NCBI GenBank assembly: GCA_964017045.1
Contig: OZ024794.1
Location: forward strand, 52,419,608-52,483,607
Reading direction: 5' to 3'
DNA length: 64,000 nt
Source: Omphiscola glabra
Lineage: Eukaryota > Mollusca > Gastropoda > Lymnaeidae
A model generated the notes under the pieces. It worked only from the letters and a program-made list of their open reading frames with translations. It searched no databases and had not been told where the DNA came from. Below, piece by piece: positions 1 through 11,187 of the stretch. The translations under genes were made by a program, and so were the position numbers. The stretch's first letter is position 1; every line of letters starts with the position of its first letter.

Positions 1-296
1 CAATGACAGGTCCACGGTATAACAATGACAAGTCCACAGTATAACAATGACAAGTCCACAGTATAACAATGACAAGTCCACAGTATAACAATGACAGGTC
101 CACAGTATAACAATGACAAGTCCACAGTATAACAATGACAAGTCCACAGTATAACAATGACAAGTTCACAGTATAACAATGACAAGTCCACAGTATAACA
201 ATGACAAGTCCACAGTATAACAATGACAAGTCCACAGTATAACAATGACAAGTCCACAGTATAACAATGACAAGTCCACAGCGTAACAATGACAAG
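1..296. repeat. 22-bp minisatellite, about 13 copies, cut by window edge
   Basis: A head-to-tail array of a 22-bp unit containing aacaatgacaagtccacag runs from the first base. Copies differ by single substitutions (ggtcc for agtcc, cggtat for cagtat, one gttcac). The array begins outside the window, so its true length is unknown. No reading frame or promoter signal is associated with it. Confidence 0.95.
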
Positions 297-639
297 AACA
301 AAGAAACAAAGGTCAAGAGGTAAATATATTTAAGAGCTATAGCATGTACGTAGACTCGCCCGACCACATCGTATTTGGTATCAATTAAAAACTTTATTTC
401 TAAGAATTCGGATAATTATAGCTTCCTGTGGTCAAACGGTTATTTTTCTGACCTTATTATGGCAAATTCATTTCTGACGCATGAACCTTGAACTATTAAT
501 AAAGCACCCATTTAGATTGGTTACATGTGTGGAAAATTTACGTGCGGTCGGTTATCACATTATGAGATTTAATTAGACCGAGCAGTGTATGTCCTGGAAA
601 TATGCAATTTTAAAATTTGGAGTAACCTGGTGCGTTCGC

Positions 640-668
640 ACCCTCGCACCCCTCTAGCTACGCCACTG
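640..668 (-). mobile_element. Solitary terminus of a GGCGTAGCTA-type element
   Basis: The segment ends in ctagctacgccactg, the reverse complement of cagtggcgtagctag. The same terminal motif bounds short elements elsewhere in this window (8.9, 17.2, 23.7 kb). No opposite end is visible upstream, so this is either a fragment or an element whose other end has decayed. CAGTGG-type ends suggest the hAT superfamily, but no TSD can be shown here. Confidence 0.45.
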
Positions 669-1867
669 AGTAGCATTTAGATTTCAATATTTTTTATCGA
701 AATATAATCACCGGCAAAGTGCTGAATAAATAATGTTTTTTTTTAAAAAATGCTAACAGGTATTAGAAATGTTCTTTGGACTGTTAAACACTAGTAGGCC
801 CGTAGGTCTGAAAAACTGTAGAGAAAATCTCACTTGTAAAATTAAATTCTAATACAAATTATAAAAGGCAATCCTGTACTATAAATATCTCAAAACGAGA
901 TAAGTCTTAAATCCGTCACATTCAAGAACACGATGAATGAGGCTTTTCAAATACATGACGGCATGTTGATTCAAATAAATAAATTATGAGCAGAAACTTG
1001 GTGATATAACGTATAGAAAGGCTTAACCATAAGACATGGAGATGTTTCAAACATTATTTGATATTAGTTTATACCAATGGGAAATCTCCAGTCGAGAATT
1101 TAAACGGTTTCTTTATCTCATTGTACACTTCAACATTTCTTTGTTTAAATTTTCCAGACGTAGGGAAGATTTAAAACTTTTTAAAACATGTATATATATA
1201 ACACGTTCAATCTGGTTCGTTTGTTGCTCACGCTCCGTAGACAACAGTAGTTCTTTTTGTATCACAAATTATTTAATAAACGAGGATCCCCATTTAAATG
1301 TGTTTGTTTCTTGGTGAACATTGCATAGAATCTTCTGTTTTAACATGAACCCCCTCTTCACGTGTTTTAGCTGCCAAACATGTTTAATCGTTATTTTTAT
1401 TGTTATTTGTTTCTTAATTTTTTTCCTTGCTAGAGGCTGGAACTATGCCTTCACAGTCCCCCAATTCAGACACTAATTTTAAAAAATGCGAAATAAAAAT
1501 AGGCTTTCAGCTTACCCTAAAATTGAATTCATCCATGCGCATGTAAATCTCATTCAGCCGAAATCACATTAAAATTCATAATAAATACGTGAACGCCGGG
1601 GATCAATAAACTGCCATTGCAGCGCTGAAGCAGAGAAACCAGTTTGTTGGAAAACCCATTGAAGGCGGGAAATCATGAAAGGTCTGGATTGTACAAGGCA
1701 CCACAACAGAGCCTACTAGGGTCCAAATCTGGTGCTGTACGGTGCATACATAATATCAACAAGATAATATTACATTACATACACGTTTATTATAGAATTC
1801 TGATTATTGATTTTTTAATTTAAAAAACGTTTTAGGCTAACCCAAGCGAATTGCATAAAATACTTAC
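669..1867. other. AT-rich unassigned stretch
   Basis: I see no recognisable gene, RNA or repeat boundary. A 93-codon ATG frame at 1036-1317 on the plus strand has low-complexity, AT-driven composition (rich in F, S, L, R) and no flanking splice or promoter signal, so I do not call it a gene. If the minus-strand gene model below is right, this stretch is intron downstream of the exon at 1868-1996. Confidence 0.5.
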
Positions 1868-1996
1868 TAGTCTTGTAGTTTTGTCCTCTGGGTCTTGCGT
1901 ATATCCCAAATTGTCCTCCCAGGTGTGGTCCTTGAGCGTCATGCTTTGTAGGTGCACGCCGTTGTCTTTTCTTTCTGAGGTATCCATCTCTCTTGT
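1868..1996 (-). CDS. Candidate internal exon, 43 codons, phase 0-0
   Basis: On the minus strand a T-rich tract ending in ttgttgttag precedes 129 bases that are open for exactly 43 codons and stop at a consensus GTAAGT donor (reverse complement at 1862-1867). The peptide starts TREMDTSERKDNGVHLQ and includes LKDHTWEDNLGYTQDPEDK, a hydrophilic, acidic, mixed composition unlike the AT-rich surroundings. There is no ATG constraint and a second frame is also open through the same bases, so the frame is chosen by the splice sites. The exon at 7188-7264 upstream on the same strand ends in phase 0 and would join it in frame. I do not recognise the protein family. The call depends on splice motifs and frame, with no homology. 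Confidence 0.42.
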
Positions 1997-2039
1997 CTAA
2001 CAACAAACCGGCAAAACACTTGCACAAAATAAAAATCCT

Positions 2040-2705
2040 CAGTTTATTGAATTAGTCTAAACATGATCAAAATGAAGTCGTCCCTCTTCTCAAAATGCCC
2101 GCTACTCTGCACTCCTCAAAACACTTGTCCTCAAATGAATTAACCTGAATCGAAATAGAAATCGGTATTAAAGTGTTTTTTGTTTTTTTTACTTTGTGGC
2201 AGGTGAATTTTGTTCCTTTAAATAAGTTGGATTTACAGATCATCGGTATTTGATATCCTTACACAACAGATTCGGAAGCGCAGTCATGACAAAGTTAAGA
2301 CGTCCGTCTCACTGTGTGTGTTATGTCATCCCCTACTACATGTGTGACGTGGGTTTCATTACTTTAACTATTATTATAGATTGAAATTTTAAGTCCAATT
2401 ACTTATCATAATTTTATTGTCCGCACTTGCAGAAATGTAGATATATCGACGATGACCAAAATTATTTAGATTTTTGTATCTATAACTACTGCTACCATAA
2501 GACTTAGTTTACAGAATGGGAGACGAATGAAAGAAAAAGACAATAAGGAAAGAGGCAGAGAAGTAAAAAGAGGAGAAATCGTTGTTAAATGTTATTTGCA
2601 CATACATGGCAGTATTATTTTAAGTCTGAGTAGCAAGCGTTAAGCTCTAATGACCCAAGGACATGCTGTATGGCTAACTGGTGGAATGACAGACACATAA
2701 ACGAT
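2040..2705. other. AT-rich unassigned stretch, putative intron
   Basis: Nothing gene-like is seen. Short poly-T runs and an A/G-rich patch near 2515-2575 are present. Under the minus-strand gene model this is intronic. Confidence 0.4.
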
Positions 2706-3541
2706 TGCGTATTGAACTACATGGACGTGTACAAGGAAGGTGTGTACGCTGCCCGCATATCAAAGAAAGTGAATTGAATTACATGGGCGTGTACAAGGAA
2801 GATGTGTACGCTGCCCGCATATCAAAGAAAGTGAATTGAATTACATGTACGTGTACAAGGAAGGTGTGTATACTGCCAGCATATCAAAGAAAGTGAATTG
2901 AACTACATGGACGTGTACAAGGAAGATGTGTACGCTGCCAGCATATCAAAGAAAGTGAATTGAACTACATGGACGTGTACAAGGAAGGTGTGTATACTGC
3001 CAGCATATCAAAGAAAGTGAATTGAACTACATGGACGTGTACAAGGAAGGTGTGTATACTGCCAGCATATCAAAGAAAGTGAATTGAACAACATGGACGT
3101 GTACAAGGAAGGTGTGTATACTGCCAGCATATCAAAGAAAGTGAATTGAACTACATGGACGTGTACAAGGAAGGTGTGTATACTGCCAGCATATCAAAGA
3201 AAGTGAATTGAACTACATGGGCGTGTGCAAGGAAGGTGTGTATACTGCCAGCATATCAAAGAAAGTGAATTGAACTATATGGGCGTGTGCAAGAAAAATG
3301 TGTACGCTGCCAGCATATCAAAGAAAGTGAATTGAACTACATGGACGTGTGCAAGGAAGATGTGTACGGCATAAAGCATATCAAAGAAAGTGAATTGAAC
3401 TACATGGGAGTTTGCATGAAAGATGTGTACGCTGCCAGCATATCAAAGAAAGTGAATTGAATTACATGGGCGTGTGCAAGGAAGATGTGTACGCTGCCAG
3501 CACATCAAAGAAAGTAAATTGAATTACATGGACTTGTGCAA
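2706..3541. repeat. 62-bp minisatellite, about 13 copies
   Basis: The unit contains gtgaattgaactacatgg, then gtgtacaaggaaggtgtgta, then ctgccagcatatcaaagaaa, 62 bp in all. Copies alternate between a tgtatactgcc form and a tgtacgctgcc form, and later copies carry gtgtgcaagg in place of gtgtacaagg, which suggests expansion of sub-variants. The unit length is not a multiple of three and no long frame runs through the array. Confidence 0.95.
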
Positions 3542-3559
3542 GGAAGCTTTTACAGCTTT

Positions 3560-3870
3560 CCCCAAAGCATCCCCCACCCCCCTCAAGTCTGGCCAGTCCC
3601 CACTATCGGGCCACGAAGCGTCATGTTGAATTGACCCTCCTTCTGGGATAGCCCCGCCACAGCTCCACTCGACAGACTAGGCATACGCTGGAGGGGGGCA
3701 CAACTACAAAAGAGCACCTGGTCGGTCGGTCTTGCTGCCCTTTTACAACACTAGCAATTAAACTTCCAGATTCGGGACAGTACTTTCACTTCCTATAACA
3801 CCCCCCCCCCCTAAACCTTTTCCATCCCGGGGAAGCGTCTCACGCCCTCTATTAGGGTTTCTAAATTTTG
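3560..3870 (+). repeat. GC-rich dispersed repeat, copy 1
   Basis: This unusually GC-rich block of about 300 bp shares ordered similarity with the reverse complement of 26405-26700. Shared landmarks include ggccacgaagcg / ggccatgaagcgg, a cggtcggt / ggccggcc box followed by a ttgctgc/ttgcttt segment, a poly(C) tract, cccggggaag and cgccctctattagggttt. The two copies are in opposite orientations. No RT, transposase frame, TIR or Pol III boxes were found, so the class is unknown. Confidence 0.55.
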
Positions 3871-4120
3871 ATCTACCACTGCAGGTTTGCACCCAATAAT
3901 CCCTCAGAGATGGCGCGAATACAAATCTAGCAATCCTCTCTCGAAGACTGAAGAATTCATCGACAATAAACATACGTATGTCACGAACTGATTCCGTTTT
4001 TATTTACCAGCTCTTAGAACAATAACTGCACATTTTGTCTGAGATAGACCCGATTCATGGGCACTGAAGCTTATCTGGAAGAGTTACAGCGTTAAATACC
4101 TATATGCAACCAGCTACAGA

Positions 4121-4201
4121 TTAACAAGATCAACAAGAAAAACAAGATCAACAAAAACAACAAGATCAACAAGAACGAGAAGATCAACAAGATCAACAAG
4201 A
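4121..4201. repeat. Short aacaagatc minisatellite
   Basis: About eight imperfect copies of a 9-12 bp unit (agatcaacaag) run in tandem, immediately upstream of the 1.5-kb hAT-like element. Confidence 0.85.
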
Positions 4202-4294
4202 CTTTATTTGGCCAAGCCACGAGAGGACCGTACGTTTGAACACGAATGATTTCTTAAAATCATGTGCAAAATCCAAGAGAAACCAACTTGTATT

Positions 4295-5815
4295 CAGTGT
4301 TTCTTTCAGACAAGGGGAGGGGGTACTTTCAGATGTTCGCGTGGGCAATGCCAGTGGCGTAGAAAGGGTGGTCAGAGGAGCCGGTCCTACCCAAGGGGAG
4401 ATTTTTTTTATAGTTATATTGGGCGACATTTTAGGCCTGCTGTGGAATTTTATAGTAGAAGGGGGTGGGAAAAGTCTAATTCCGCCGAGATTGGCTACTC
4501 GACCTGGCATAACGGCAACCAGGGTCAACTATACTTCCATACCTTCAACCCAGTAATATACTAAATAGATACATATATATTTCCATACCAAAGGGGTCCA
4601 CAACAAAAAAGGAAGCTAACTAAATGCATTCTCAAATTTACTCCACGTTTTATCTGATACAAAAAGAGAAGAAAATACTGTTTGGTAGAAAAAATAATTA
4701 ATTACAGCATTTATACATTGTTTATAAAGAGCCAAAACGCATAATAATTACTAAATTTTTCAAACATGATTACAATAAACTATTTCAAAGTTGATCTTTC
4801 AACACAAAGAAAAATTGAAAATATATTGGCCATGTTTGATGGTTGTCAAGAGCTAAGTCCAAATATAGGCCTTTTATAGCTGTGGAAAGTTAGTTGTATT
4901 CCGTATCGTCCCGATCATCGGCCGCAGTTGTCCCCCATATTGTTAGTCTTCAATTTAGGCATGTTACACAGAAATAAATCAAGAAATAAAACCGGTATAT
5001 AAAATAGTGTGTAAACATCATCAAATATATAGAGCATTGCGATTATGCACTGATTCCACTATTTCCTTCATTTTATTAGATTAAAGCAGGCCTGCACAAT
5101 ATACGGCCCTCCAGCAGCCACTTTGTGGCCCGCGAAAAAACGAAATATTATTTTTTATTATAATTCTTTTAATAGCTTCCCCCCCCCCCCCCCCCCCAAT
5201 GTCCTATTTTGTTTCGGCCCGCACAAGCTTATCAGGAAGTATTACGGCCCGCCATACATTTTGAGTTGTTCAGGCCTGGATTGAAGGGAATCATTGCCAC
5301 CCCTTTTAAAATATGTTCATAAACATGTAAATTTCGTTGTTTAATTTAAATTATTTAATCGCTTTATTTTTTACGCTGTTTTTTTTATCTCCTGGGACGG
5401 AAGTTGACTTGCTCCGTGGTGGAAGGGAGGGGGGAATCCCCCACCCTTACCGGAGAGCTTCAAAGAAACACTGGTTGTAAACAATAACAAAATAAAAGTA
5501 GCAGCTTATGTGAACAAGGGGAAGTAGTGGTGTGACTTAAACGTAAAACCTGGAGTGAGCTTTCTTTTTTTTTTAAAATGCTAGATTTAGAATCGAATGC
5601 TGTATCTAGATTTGCCTTAAGTATTCGAATCACCGAATATATATAGGGTATCGATGTTTGGTTTATTAGACTCTTTCATTGATTTTATTAAAAGGATTCT
5701 TACAATGACAATTTAGTCTTTCTTTTAAGATACATTATATTTTCGCCTTGCAGTTGAACACATTTTTCTTCGTGGGGTCCCTTGGACCCTGGAGAGATGC
5801 CTAAAAGAAACACTG
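4295..5815. mobile_element. 1.5-kb hAT-like non-autonomous element with TIRs and 8-bp TSD
   Basis: The left end is cagtgtttctttcag. The right end, read inward on the other strand, is cagtgtttcttttag, so the terminal inverted repeats agree at 14 of 15 positions. The flanks are cttgtatt (4287-4294) and cttgtatc (5816-5823), an 8-bp TSD with one mismatch, which is the size made by hAT transposases. No transposase frame is present. The interior holds a poly(C) tract, a second internal copy of the right-end motif near 5449-5472, and the complete nested element at 5087-5278. Overlapping frames of 100-111 codons at 4193-4564 lie across the left end and are not genes. Similar ends occur at 17131, and similar right ends near 21.5 and 22.15 kb. 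Confidence 0.7.
5087..5278. mobile_element. 192-bp hAT MITE nested in the larger element
   Basis: The ends are caggcctgcacaa on the left and ttgttcaggcctg on the right, a 13-bp inverted repeat with one mismatch. The flanks are gattaaag and gattgaag, an 8-bp TSD with one mismatch. The interior has ggcccgcgaaaaaacg and a 19-base poly(C) tract (5179-5197). It is too short to code and must have been mobilised by a transposase elsewhere. Its position shows it inserted after the surrounding 1.5-kb element. Confidence 0.75.
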
Positions 5816-5823
5816 CTTGTATC

Positions 5824-7187
5824 TAAGACTGTCAGAACGCAAGCTGCACCTTAAACTTCCCATAGCATTCCTTTGCAGGCTTTCGTTGCACATAATAAAG
5901 TCAAGTGGTATCGATCTCGGTGCCTCAGCACATGAGGAGTTGACACAAGGGAAAGACGACAATACGCAGATACACCTATGAAATAAATCTGTACGAATTC
6001 CTTGAATACCGTAGTTCATTCAAAGGCATTGGATGTTTTTTAGAATCTAAAACTATGTTTGTTTACTACTACGGTGATAGTGAACTCATAGAATCAAATT
6101 TATTTTCCTGAAATAATTATTACCTAATCCTATCTTGTCTCACGATGTTATCTGACAGAGATAAAAGCAGTGACTACCAAACCAGAGGACTGATCAAGAT
6201 GGTCGACTAGAGTCATGGTTTCTGCGAGAGATGTTGTTTGTTGTTTTTTTTTAAAATAATTATTATTTAACACAAACCTTATTTTTACTTATATAACTTC
6301 ACATATAATTTGCGTACTTGTTTGACCTGTTCTTTTCCCATGAACACGTCGCTCAATGCAGTCAGTTGACTAGGGACCCCCATTACTTCACCTGGTGTCT
6401 ACGACTGATATCTCACCACACCTTTTACCTTTGAAAAGCCTCACTTAACAAGGAACTCCGCGTGACCTCAACCGGTGTCTACGACTGATGTGTCGCCAAA
6501 CCTTTTGCAGGCTTCAAAACCAGTTAACAAGGACCCCCCCCCCCCCGCGCAAATGACCTCACCCGGTCTCTACGACTTATACATCACCATTAAAACCTTA
6601 TTGTGTTCTTTTTACTCACAAGAACCTCTATTTCTTAACTTGTACATCTAATTAGTGTCTCAACAAGGCAGTCCACTTAACATCACATGTCTCACCTGAG
6701 ATTTGAATCAAATCGGTATCACATGTCTCAAAAGAGAGTTTCGTCAAGTCTTTTTTAAACAGCAGCTTTGATAGAAAACATTAGTCGTGATACAATTAAC
6801 TAACAATTATCGACTGGCTTTATTTAGTTTACACAAGGCACACTCTAATGAGTCACTAAATCAGCCATTTACACAACTGCTATTGTTTTGTTGTCCTTTA
6901 CGTTGACGTAATTTTAAAAAAGAACACAACAATAAACAAAGCATGTCCCAAGTAATGAATATCGCTTGATATCAGCAGCTTTCTTACAATAACACGTTGA
7001 GGGTAGCACGAACGGAGTGCTGTTGTTTTTTTCCCCTGAAAACAAAGAGAAGGAAAACACAACGTAGGTGCAGGATAATTACAAGAGCTGTCCTGGAAAG
7101 TCTTCGCATGAGACAGGGGACATCAAACGCCTGCCTGGCCCGTACCTTGCCAAACAGTTGACACCGAAACGCTGGCCCGTACCTTAC
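5824..7187. other. Unassigned stretch with a 3-copy 80-91 bp tandem repeat
   Basis: No gene is seen. Between about 6373 and 6600 a unit containing ggtgtctacgactgat recurs three times, at spacings of about 80 and 91 bp; the longer spacing is explained by a poly(C) expansion at 6534-6546. Under the minus-strand model this is intron. Confidence 0.5.
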
Positions 7188-7264
7188 CACACTGTCGGTC
7201 TGCCAGGTATCAAGGTACAGCAACACTGTCATGTAAGACAGAAACACCGTCCGCGGGGGCTCGA
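7188..7264 (-). CDS. Candidate internal exon with hydrophobic peptide, phase 1-0
   Basis: A pyrimidine-rich acceptor (cgtgatttcttctag on the minus strand) precedes 77 GC-rich bases that end at a GTAAGG donor (reverse complement at 7182-7187). Only one of the three frames is open. It needs one base from an upstream exon and ends exactly at a codon boundary. The peptide EPPRTVFLSYMTVLLYLDTW then QTDSV has a hydrophobic stretch that could be part of a membrane helix. The donor region is duplicated: gcccgtacctt occurs again about 40 bp further into the intron, giving a possible alternative GC-type donor. Its phase-0 end matches the phase-0 start of the exon at 1868-1996. Function unknown. Confidence 0.42.
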
Positions 7265-7867
7265 CTAGAAGAAATCACGGAGAAGTTGGGTTACGCGGCT
7301 AGGGTCCATTAGAATGCCCCCTCTTCTCCCCCCCTCCCCCCCCCCCCCCCCCCGTGTTACCTGTTGTGTCTGAAAGGCTTTGTGGCAGTGATTCTCACAT
7401 TTTTGTCCTTTCACTTTGCGTAAGGTTGCTTTCACTCTCAAACACTCAAATGTATGTAGCCTATACGCACCGCCCCCCCCCCCCCGCGCTTTCCTTCGCC
7501 CCTGCGTCCGCTCTACAAGAATTTTAATGAGTCATTAAAAGTTGCATGTAGTCTGGTGTTTATTTAACTGGATCGTATGAAGGGAAAGGCAGTGCTCGAT
7601 CTATATGGTATCTTTTTGTTACTGACTCTCAACCTGCAGACATATGTTTAGCTCAAATCCCATTAAAAGAATAATGTTTGACCAAAACCAAACTGATAAT
7701 GGATGCTTTGAGCGCTTATTATTTCTGTAATTATCCTACATAGGTCAGTGGTCTGCTTTCCTTTTTAACTATATTTATTTGTTCAAACTCTGGTGTGTCA
7801 AACACAGGTTACAGTGATGGTTGTCTGCAGAACCGGCGCATGGGGCGATAATTCTGACAGTGTAAGG

Positions 7868-8042
7868 CAGTGGTTCTCAACCTTCATAATGCCGCGACCC
7901 TTTAATACAGTTCCTCATGTTGTGGCGACTCCCCCCCCCCCCCCCACTCCGGCCAAAAAATATTTTTTGTTTCTACTTCATAACTGTAGATTATGTTTTT
8001 TTTCAGATTGTCTTTGGCGACCCCACAGGTTGAAAACCGCTG
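7868..8042 (+). mobile_element. SPIN-type hAT MITE, copy 1
   Basis: The element starts cagtggttctcaacc and ends ggttgaaaaccgctg, the inverted repeats of the SPIN family. Internal landmarks follow the SPIN order as I know it: ccgcgaccctttaataca, gttcctcatgttgtggcgac, ctacttcataactgta, then a tctttggcgaccccacaggt tail. An added poly(C) tract sits after gcgact. The flanks gtgtaagg and ttttaagg match at 6 of 8 positions, fitting a decayed 8-bp hAT TSD. There is no coding capacity. The overlapping 100-codon frame at 7793-8095 is a chance frame through it. Confidence 0.82.
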
Positions 8043-8207
8043 TTTTAAGGATTTCCATAGCCATTTTTATTGCTCTTTCCGCTACTCCCATGTAATTATT
8101 TAAATTAAAGTATTTCTTTTTAAAACTAAATTTGGCATTTTATTCAATTAAAAAAAGACGTAAACCAATAATTCAATAGTTTTTAGAGACTCAAAAATAT
8201 ATATTTG

Positions 8208-8338
8208 CAATACCAGTGTTCAGGCCTACTACAGAGCCCAACTGGAATAGCAGCAGGCATAAGACTTAAATTTTTTTTTAGCAATTTCAGTGTTCAGGTC
8301 TGCCACAGAGCCCAAATTGAATAACAGCAGGAATAAGG
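8208..8338. repeat. Two-copy tandem duplication, about 73 bp
   Basis: cagtgttcaggcctactaca at about 8215 recurs as cagtgttcaggtctgccaca at about 8287, each followed by an agagccca...ataacagcagg-like segment. The two copies are separated by a short T-rich stretch. Confidence 0.75.
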
Positions 8339-8513
8339 GTCGTTAAATCTTGTCAATGTAATGGACAATTAACAGCTGGGATGTGCCTACTTATTATTTA
8401 TTTTATTTTTTGAAACAATCCTCTCTAATGCAACCGGTGTTGACATAATCAGGACATGAACTTAGGGGAGAACTTTGATAAACCATAAAAACAATCCAAG
8501 CTTCATCTAATGA

Positions 8514-8687
8514 CAGCGGTTCTCAACCTGTGGGTCGTGACCCCTTTGGGGGTCGAATGACCCTTTTCCAAGGGTCACCTAAAACACATATACTCTGCAG
8601 TTATGAAGTAGCAACGAAAATAATTTTGTGGTTGGGGGTCGCCACAACATAAGGAACTTACGGCATTAGAAAGGTTGAGAACCACTG
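8514..8687 (-). mobile_element. SPIN-type hAT MITE, copy 2, inverted
   Basis: Read on the minus strand, this copy runs from cagtggttctcaacc to ggttgagaaccgctg and keeps the SPIN interior well: gacccccaaccacaaaatta, ttcgttgctacttcataact, gggtcattcgacccccaaag. The flanks atctaatga and atctagga share an ATCTA core and resemble the SPIN target preference TCTAGA, with one indel. It lies 471 bp from copy 1 in the opposite orientation. Confidence 0.85.
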
Positions 8688-8892
8688 ATCTAGGATATGT
8701 CAGGTTTATCATTATTGTTGATCATAACATTGTTACCTTTAGGTCATCGAACTCACATAATGACGTCATTAATGTGTTGTTGTTTTTTTCTTCTTCTCTT
8801 TTTGGTAGGAATATAAGGTATCCAAATACAGATTTGGTTAGTGGGAAAAAAAAAAGACTTCTAAAATACGTTTCAATATACGTAAAATGGAC

Positions 8893-9094
8893 CAGAGGCG
8901 TAGCTAGATTGTTTGGCACGCGGGGACAAGATTCATTTTAAAGCGCCTCCCTTTCTTTTTTGTTAACTCTTAAAACCATTATTTTCTTCGATAGAATAAT
9001 ATCAAAGCACACATTGGCGCCTCTAACTAGTATGGCGCCCGGGGACATCTGTCCCCCCCTGCCCTCCCCCCCCCCCACCTTAGCTACGCCTATG
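8893..9094. mobile_element. GGCGTAGCTA-type MITE with 8-bp TSD
   Basis: Ends cagaggcgtagcta and, inverted, cataggcgtagcta differ at one position. The flanks aaatggac and gaatcgac agree at 6 of 8 positions, consistent with a hAT-size TSD. The interior carries ggggacaag / cccggggaca segments and a poly(C) tract. It is non-coding, and the small frames on both strands here are incidental. Confidence 0.62.
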
Positions 9095-9102
9095 GAATCG
9101 AC

Positions 9103-9649
9103 TGTACTGATTTGATTTTTCTTATACAAAGTATTTGGATTTTAAAAATCTGCTTTTGTCAGTTTAAATTGCTGGCAAGTGTGTATGTGCATATCTATAA
9201 TGATACCTCTAACACTCGCGACGTTAGTTTCCCGAAACCGGCGCAGATCAAGAGAAATCGTTAATGCTTGGTACGAGTCACACAAATGCTAATAAATGCT
9301 TATTTATAGAATTTAACCCCCTAGATTAGTCCCAAGATCATGCTACAAAGGGCACTTTAATTCCATTTTATAAGTTAGCTTAAGTACATTACCATTAAAA
9401 AAATGGTTGACCTATAAACAAAAACTCTTTGTTAAAAAATAAATGTTTGGCGTTAAATAGATTACAGTATCGCCTAATTACTATTTGCCACACATAGCAT
9501 TTTTACAGTACGGTTCACTATTGTTACCGCTGCAGTATACTAACTCATTGGTTGCCGTTGTCTGCTGCACTCAGAGTCAAGTACAACCAAGTAACGAATG
9601 GCAGTGTAAACGTAATAACTGACGTTTCTTTGTCATTGACACGAATGAA
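9103..9649. other. Unassigned AT-rich stretch
   Basis: No feature is supported. Two slightly GC-richer patches (about 9200-9260 and 9540-9610) are open in one minus frame but lack good splice pairs. Confidence 0.4.
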
Positions 9650-10036
9650 AAGTATAGAGGTAAATTTCATGTGTCATAGAAGTCATAGACGAAGGTAAGC
9701 TATAGAGATAAATTTCATGTGTCATAGAAGTCATAGAACGAAGGTAAACTATAGAGGTAAACTTCATGTGTCATAGAAGTCATGGAACGAAGGTAGACTA
9801 TAGAGATAAACTTCATGTGTCATAGAAGTCATAGAACGAAGGTAAACTATAGATATAAACTTCATGTGTCATAGAAGTCATAGAACGAAGGTAAACTATA
9901 GAGATAAATTTCATGTGTCATAGAAGTCATAGAACGAAGGTAGACTATAGAGATAAACTTCATGTGTCACAGAAGTCATAGAACGAAGGTAAACTATAGA
10001 GATAAATTTCATGTGTCATAGAAGTCATAGAACGAA
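9650..10036. repeat. 49-bp minisatellite, about 8 copies
   Basis: The unit contains catagaagtcatagaacgaa followed by ggtaaactatagagataaac and ttcatgtgt, with period 49 (for example gtcatagaag at 9721 and 9770). Copies vary at a few positions (ggtagac for ggtaaac, gtcac for gtcat). Confidence 0.95.
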
Positions 10037-10348
10037 TGTACAATTCAAGAAAATGAAGAAAACATGTATTGTACGTGGAGGGTAAAGATATTCAATTTAT
10101 TTAAAATTACTTAAGGACTTATAACAAAAATAAAAAGTTTTCGAGGATTTCACAGATGTGAGAAAAAAATCTCGAATGCAAATTATTTAGGTTGAATTGA
10201 AAATTTCGCTAATCGGTGAATTCCAGAAACGCGAATGCAAGAGACATTACTGTACATTTTATTTCTTTACTTATGAAGTAATGGATATTCGGTGTAACCT
10301 TCTGGAACTATGAAGGACCCATCACCATCACCAACACTCCCTCCATAC

Positions 10349-10457
10349 CTACACAAACACCAACAGTGCACCATATAATCTTGTCGTTTAAACCCGGCTT
10401 CAGTCACCTCCGTGAAGCCCACTCGAAGGGCTCCTTGTTTTGTGCTGGGAGGAGGAA
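10349..10457 (-). CDS. Candidate exon, 35 codons plus split codons
   Basis: On the minus strand atctttgaaacag precedes 109 bases of coding-like, GC-richer sequence that can end at a TAG|GTATGG donor (10343-10348). The peptide includes PPPSTKQGALRVGFTEVTEA then GFKRQDYMVHCWCLC. The frame stays open beyond the donor through a Gly/Asp-rich stretch to a TAA, so this could instead be a terminal exon, and it is also open upstream of the acceptor. A later GT (donor GTGATG, exon end at 10332) would leave one base and join the exon at 7188-7264 in phase. The two-base start fits the one-base end of the exon at 42093-42172. Family not recognised. Confidence 0.35.
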
Positions 10458-11187
10458 CTGTTTCAAAGATAAAATCAGTTAATAGTGTGTTAGCGAGACC
10501 ATCATAATACGTGATTGAAACAAGGTTTTAGCTTTGATATACAATAATATAGTCTTATGTAGACAGTGGCGAAAAGTTGTGTGGTAAAATACACCCCAAG
10601 GCCTAAAACATGGTGATTTTAAATCATTAAAAACACATAAGTTGTCTACTTATGTTTTAAATTTTTTAGAAGGAAGAGAAAAAAAACCCATACTTTTTAC
10701 AAAAGTAGACTTCTCCAGTGTCGCATTCTGTTCGTCCACACGGTGTCCATTCTTTTCTGGTTACGACAATGTCAAGGGTTAATTAAGAGCAATATTTTCT
10801 ATATAAATTGATTCCTAAACGAACACCATGCAGGTACATGCAGGTAAGAGCTTTGAGACGTTAAAGAAAAGTCAACACAGCGAAGACTTCCGCGTCTGTG
10901 TGTCATTGCCTGTAAAAGAATATCACGTACGAGAGGTTCAAATCTTTTCTTTTTTTTTTTAAATCTGTACCTCTTCATAAATCATGAAATCGTTTGATAT
11001 ACTTCTGCTCGCACTATAGGTCAAAACCTTTCTTATACAAATAGATAAATTTGGAACAGTTGCGCAATCAGACTTCGTACAATACAAGTTAAATAAACTT
11101 TAACTATGTGGCAGCTTCTGGTGCCGGGTAAGTAACTGAAGTGATCGCACTTTTGGTCACACAACTGAATTTACTTATTTCAGCATA
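10458..11187. other. Unassigned stretch
   Basis: AT-rich sequence without a recognisable gene or repeat boundary. A Pol III B-box-like string (gaggttcaaatc near 10932) stands alone without an A box. Confidence 0.4.

Noticed and set aside
1..296. CRISPR-like array
   Set aside because: The units are directly adjacent with no unique spacers, and the DNA is eukaryotic; it is an ordinary minisatellite.
1036..1317. 93-codon plus-strand ORF
   Set aside because: Composition is that expected of AT-rich random sequence, with no splice or homology support.
10925..10960. tRNA or tRNA-derived SINE (B-box-like gaggttcaaatc)
   Set aside because: No A box at the right distance, no cloverleaf and no 3' tail.
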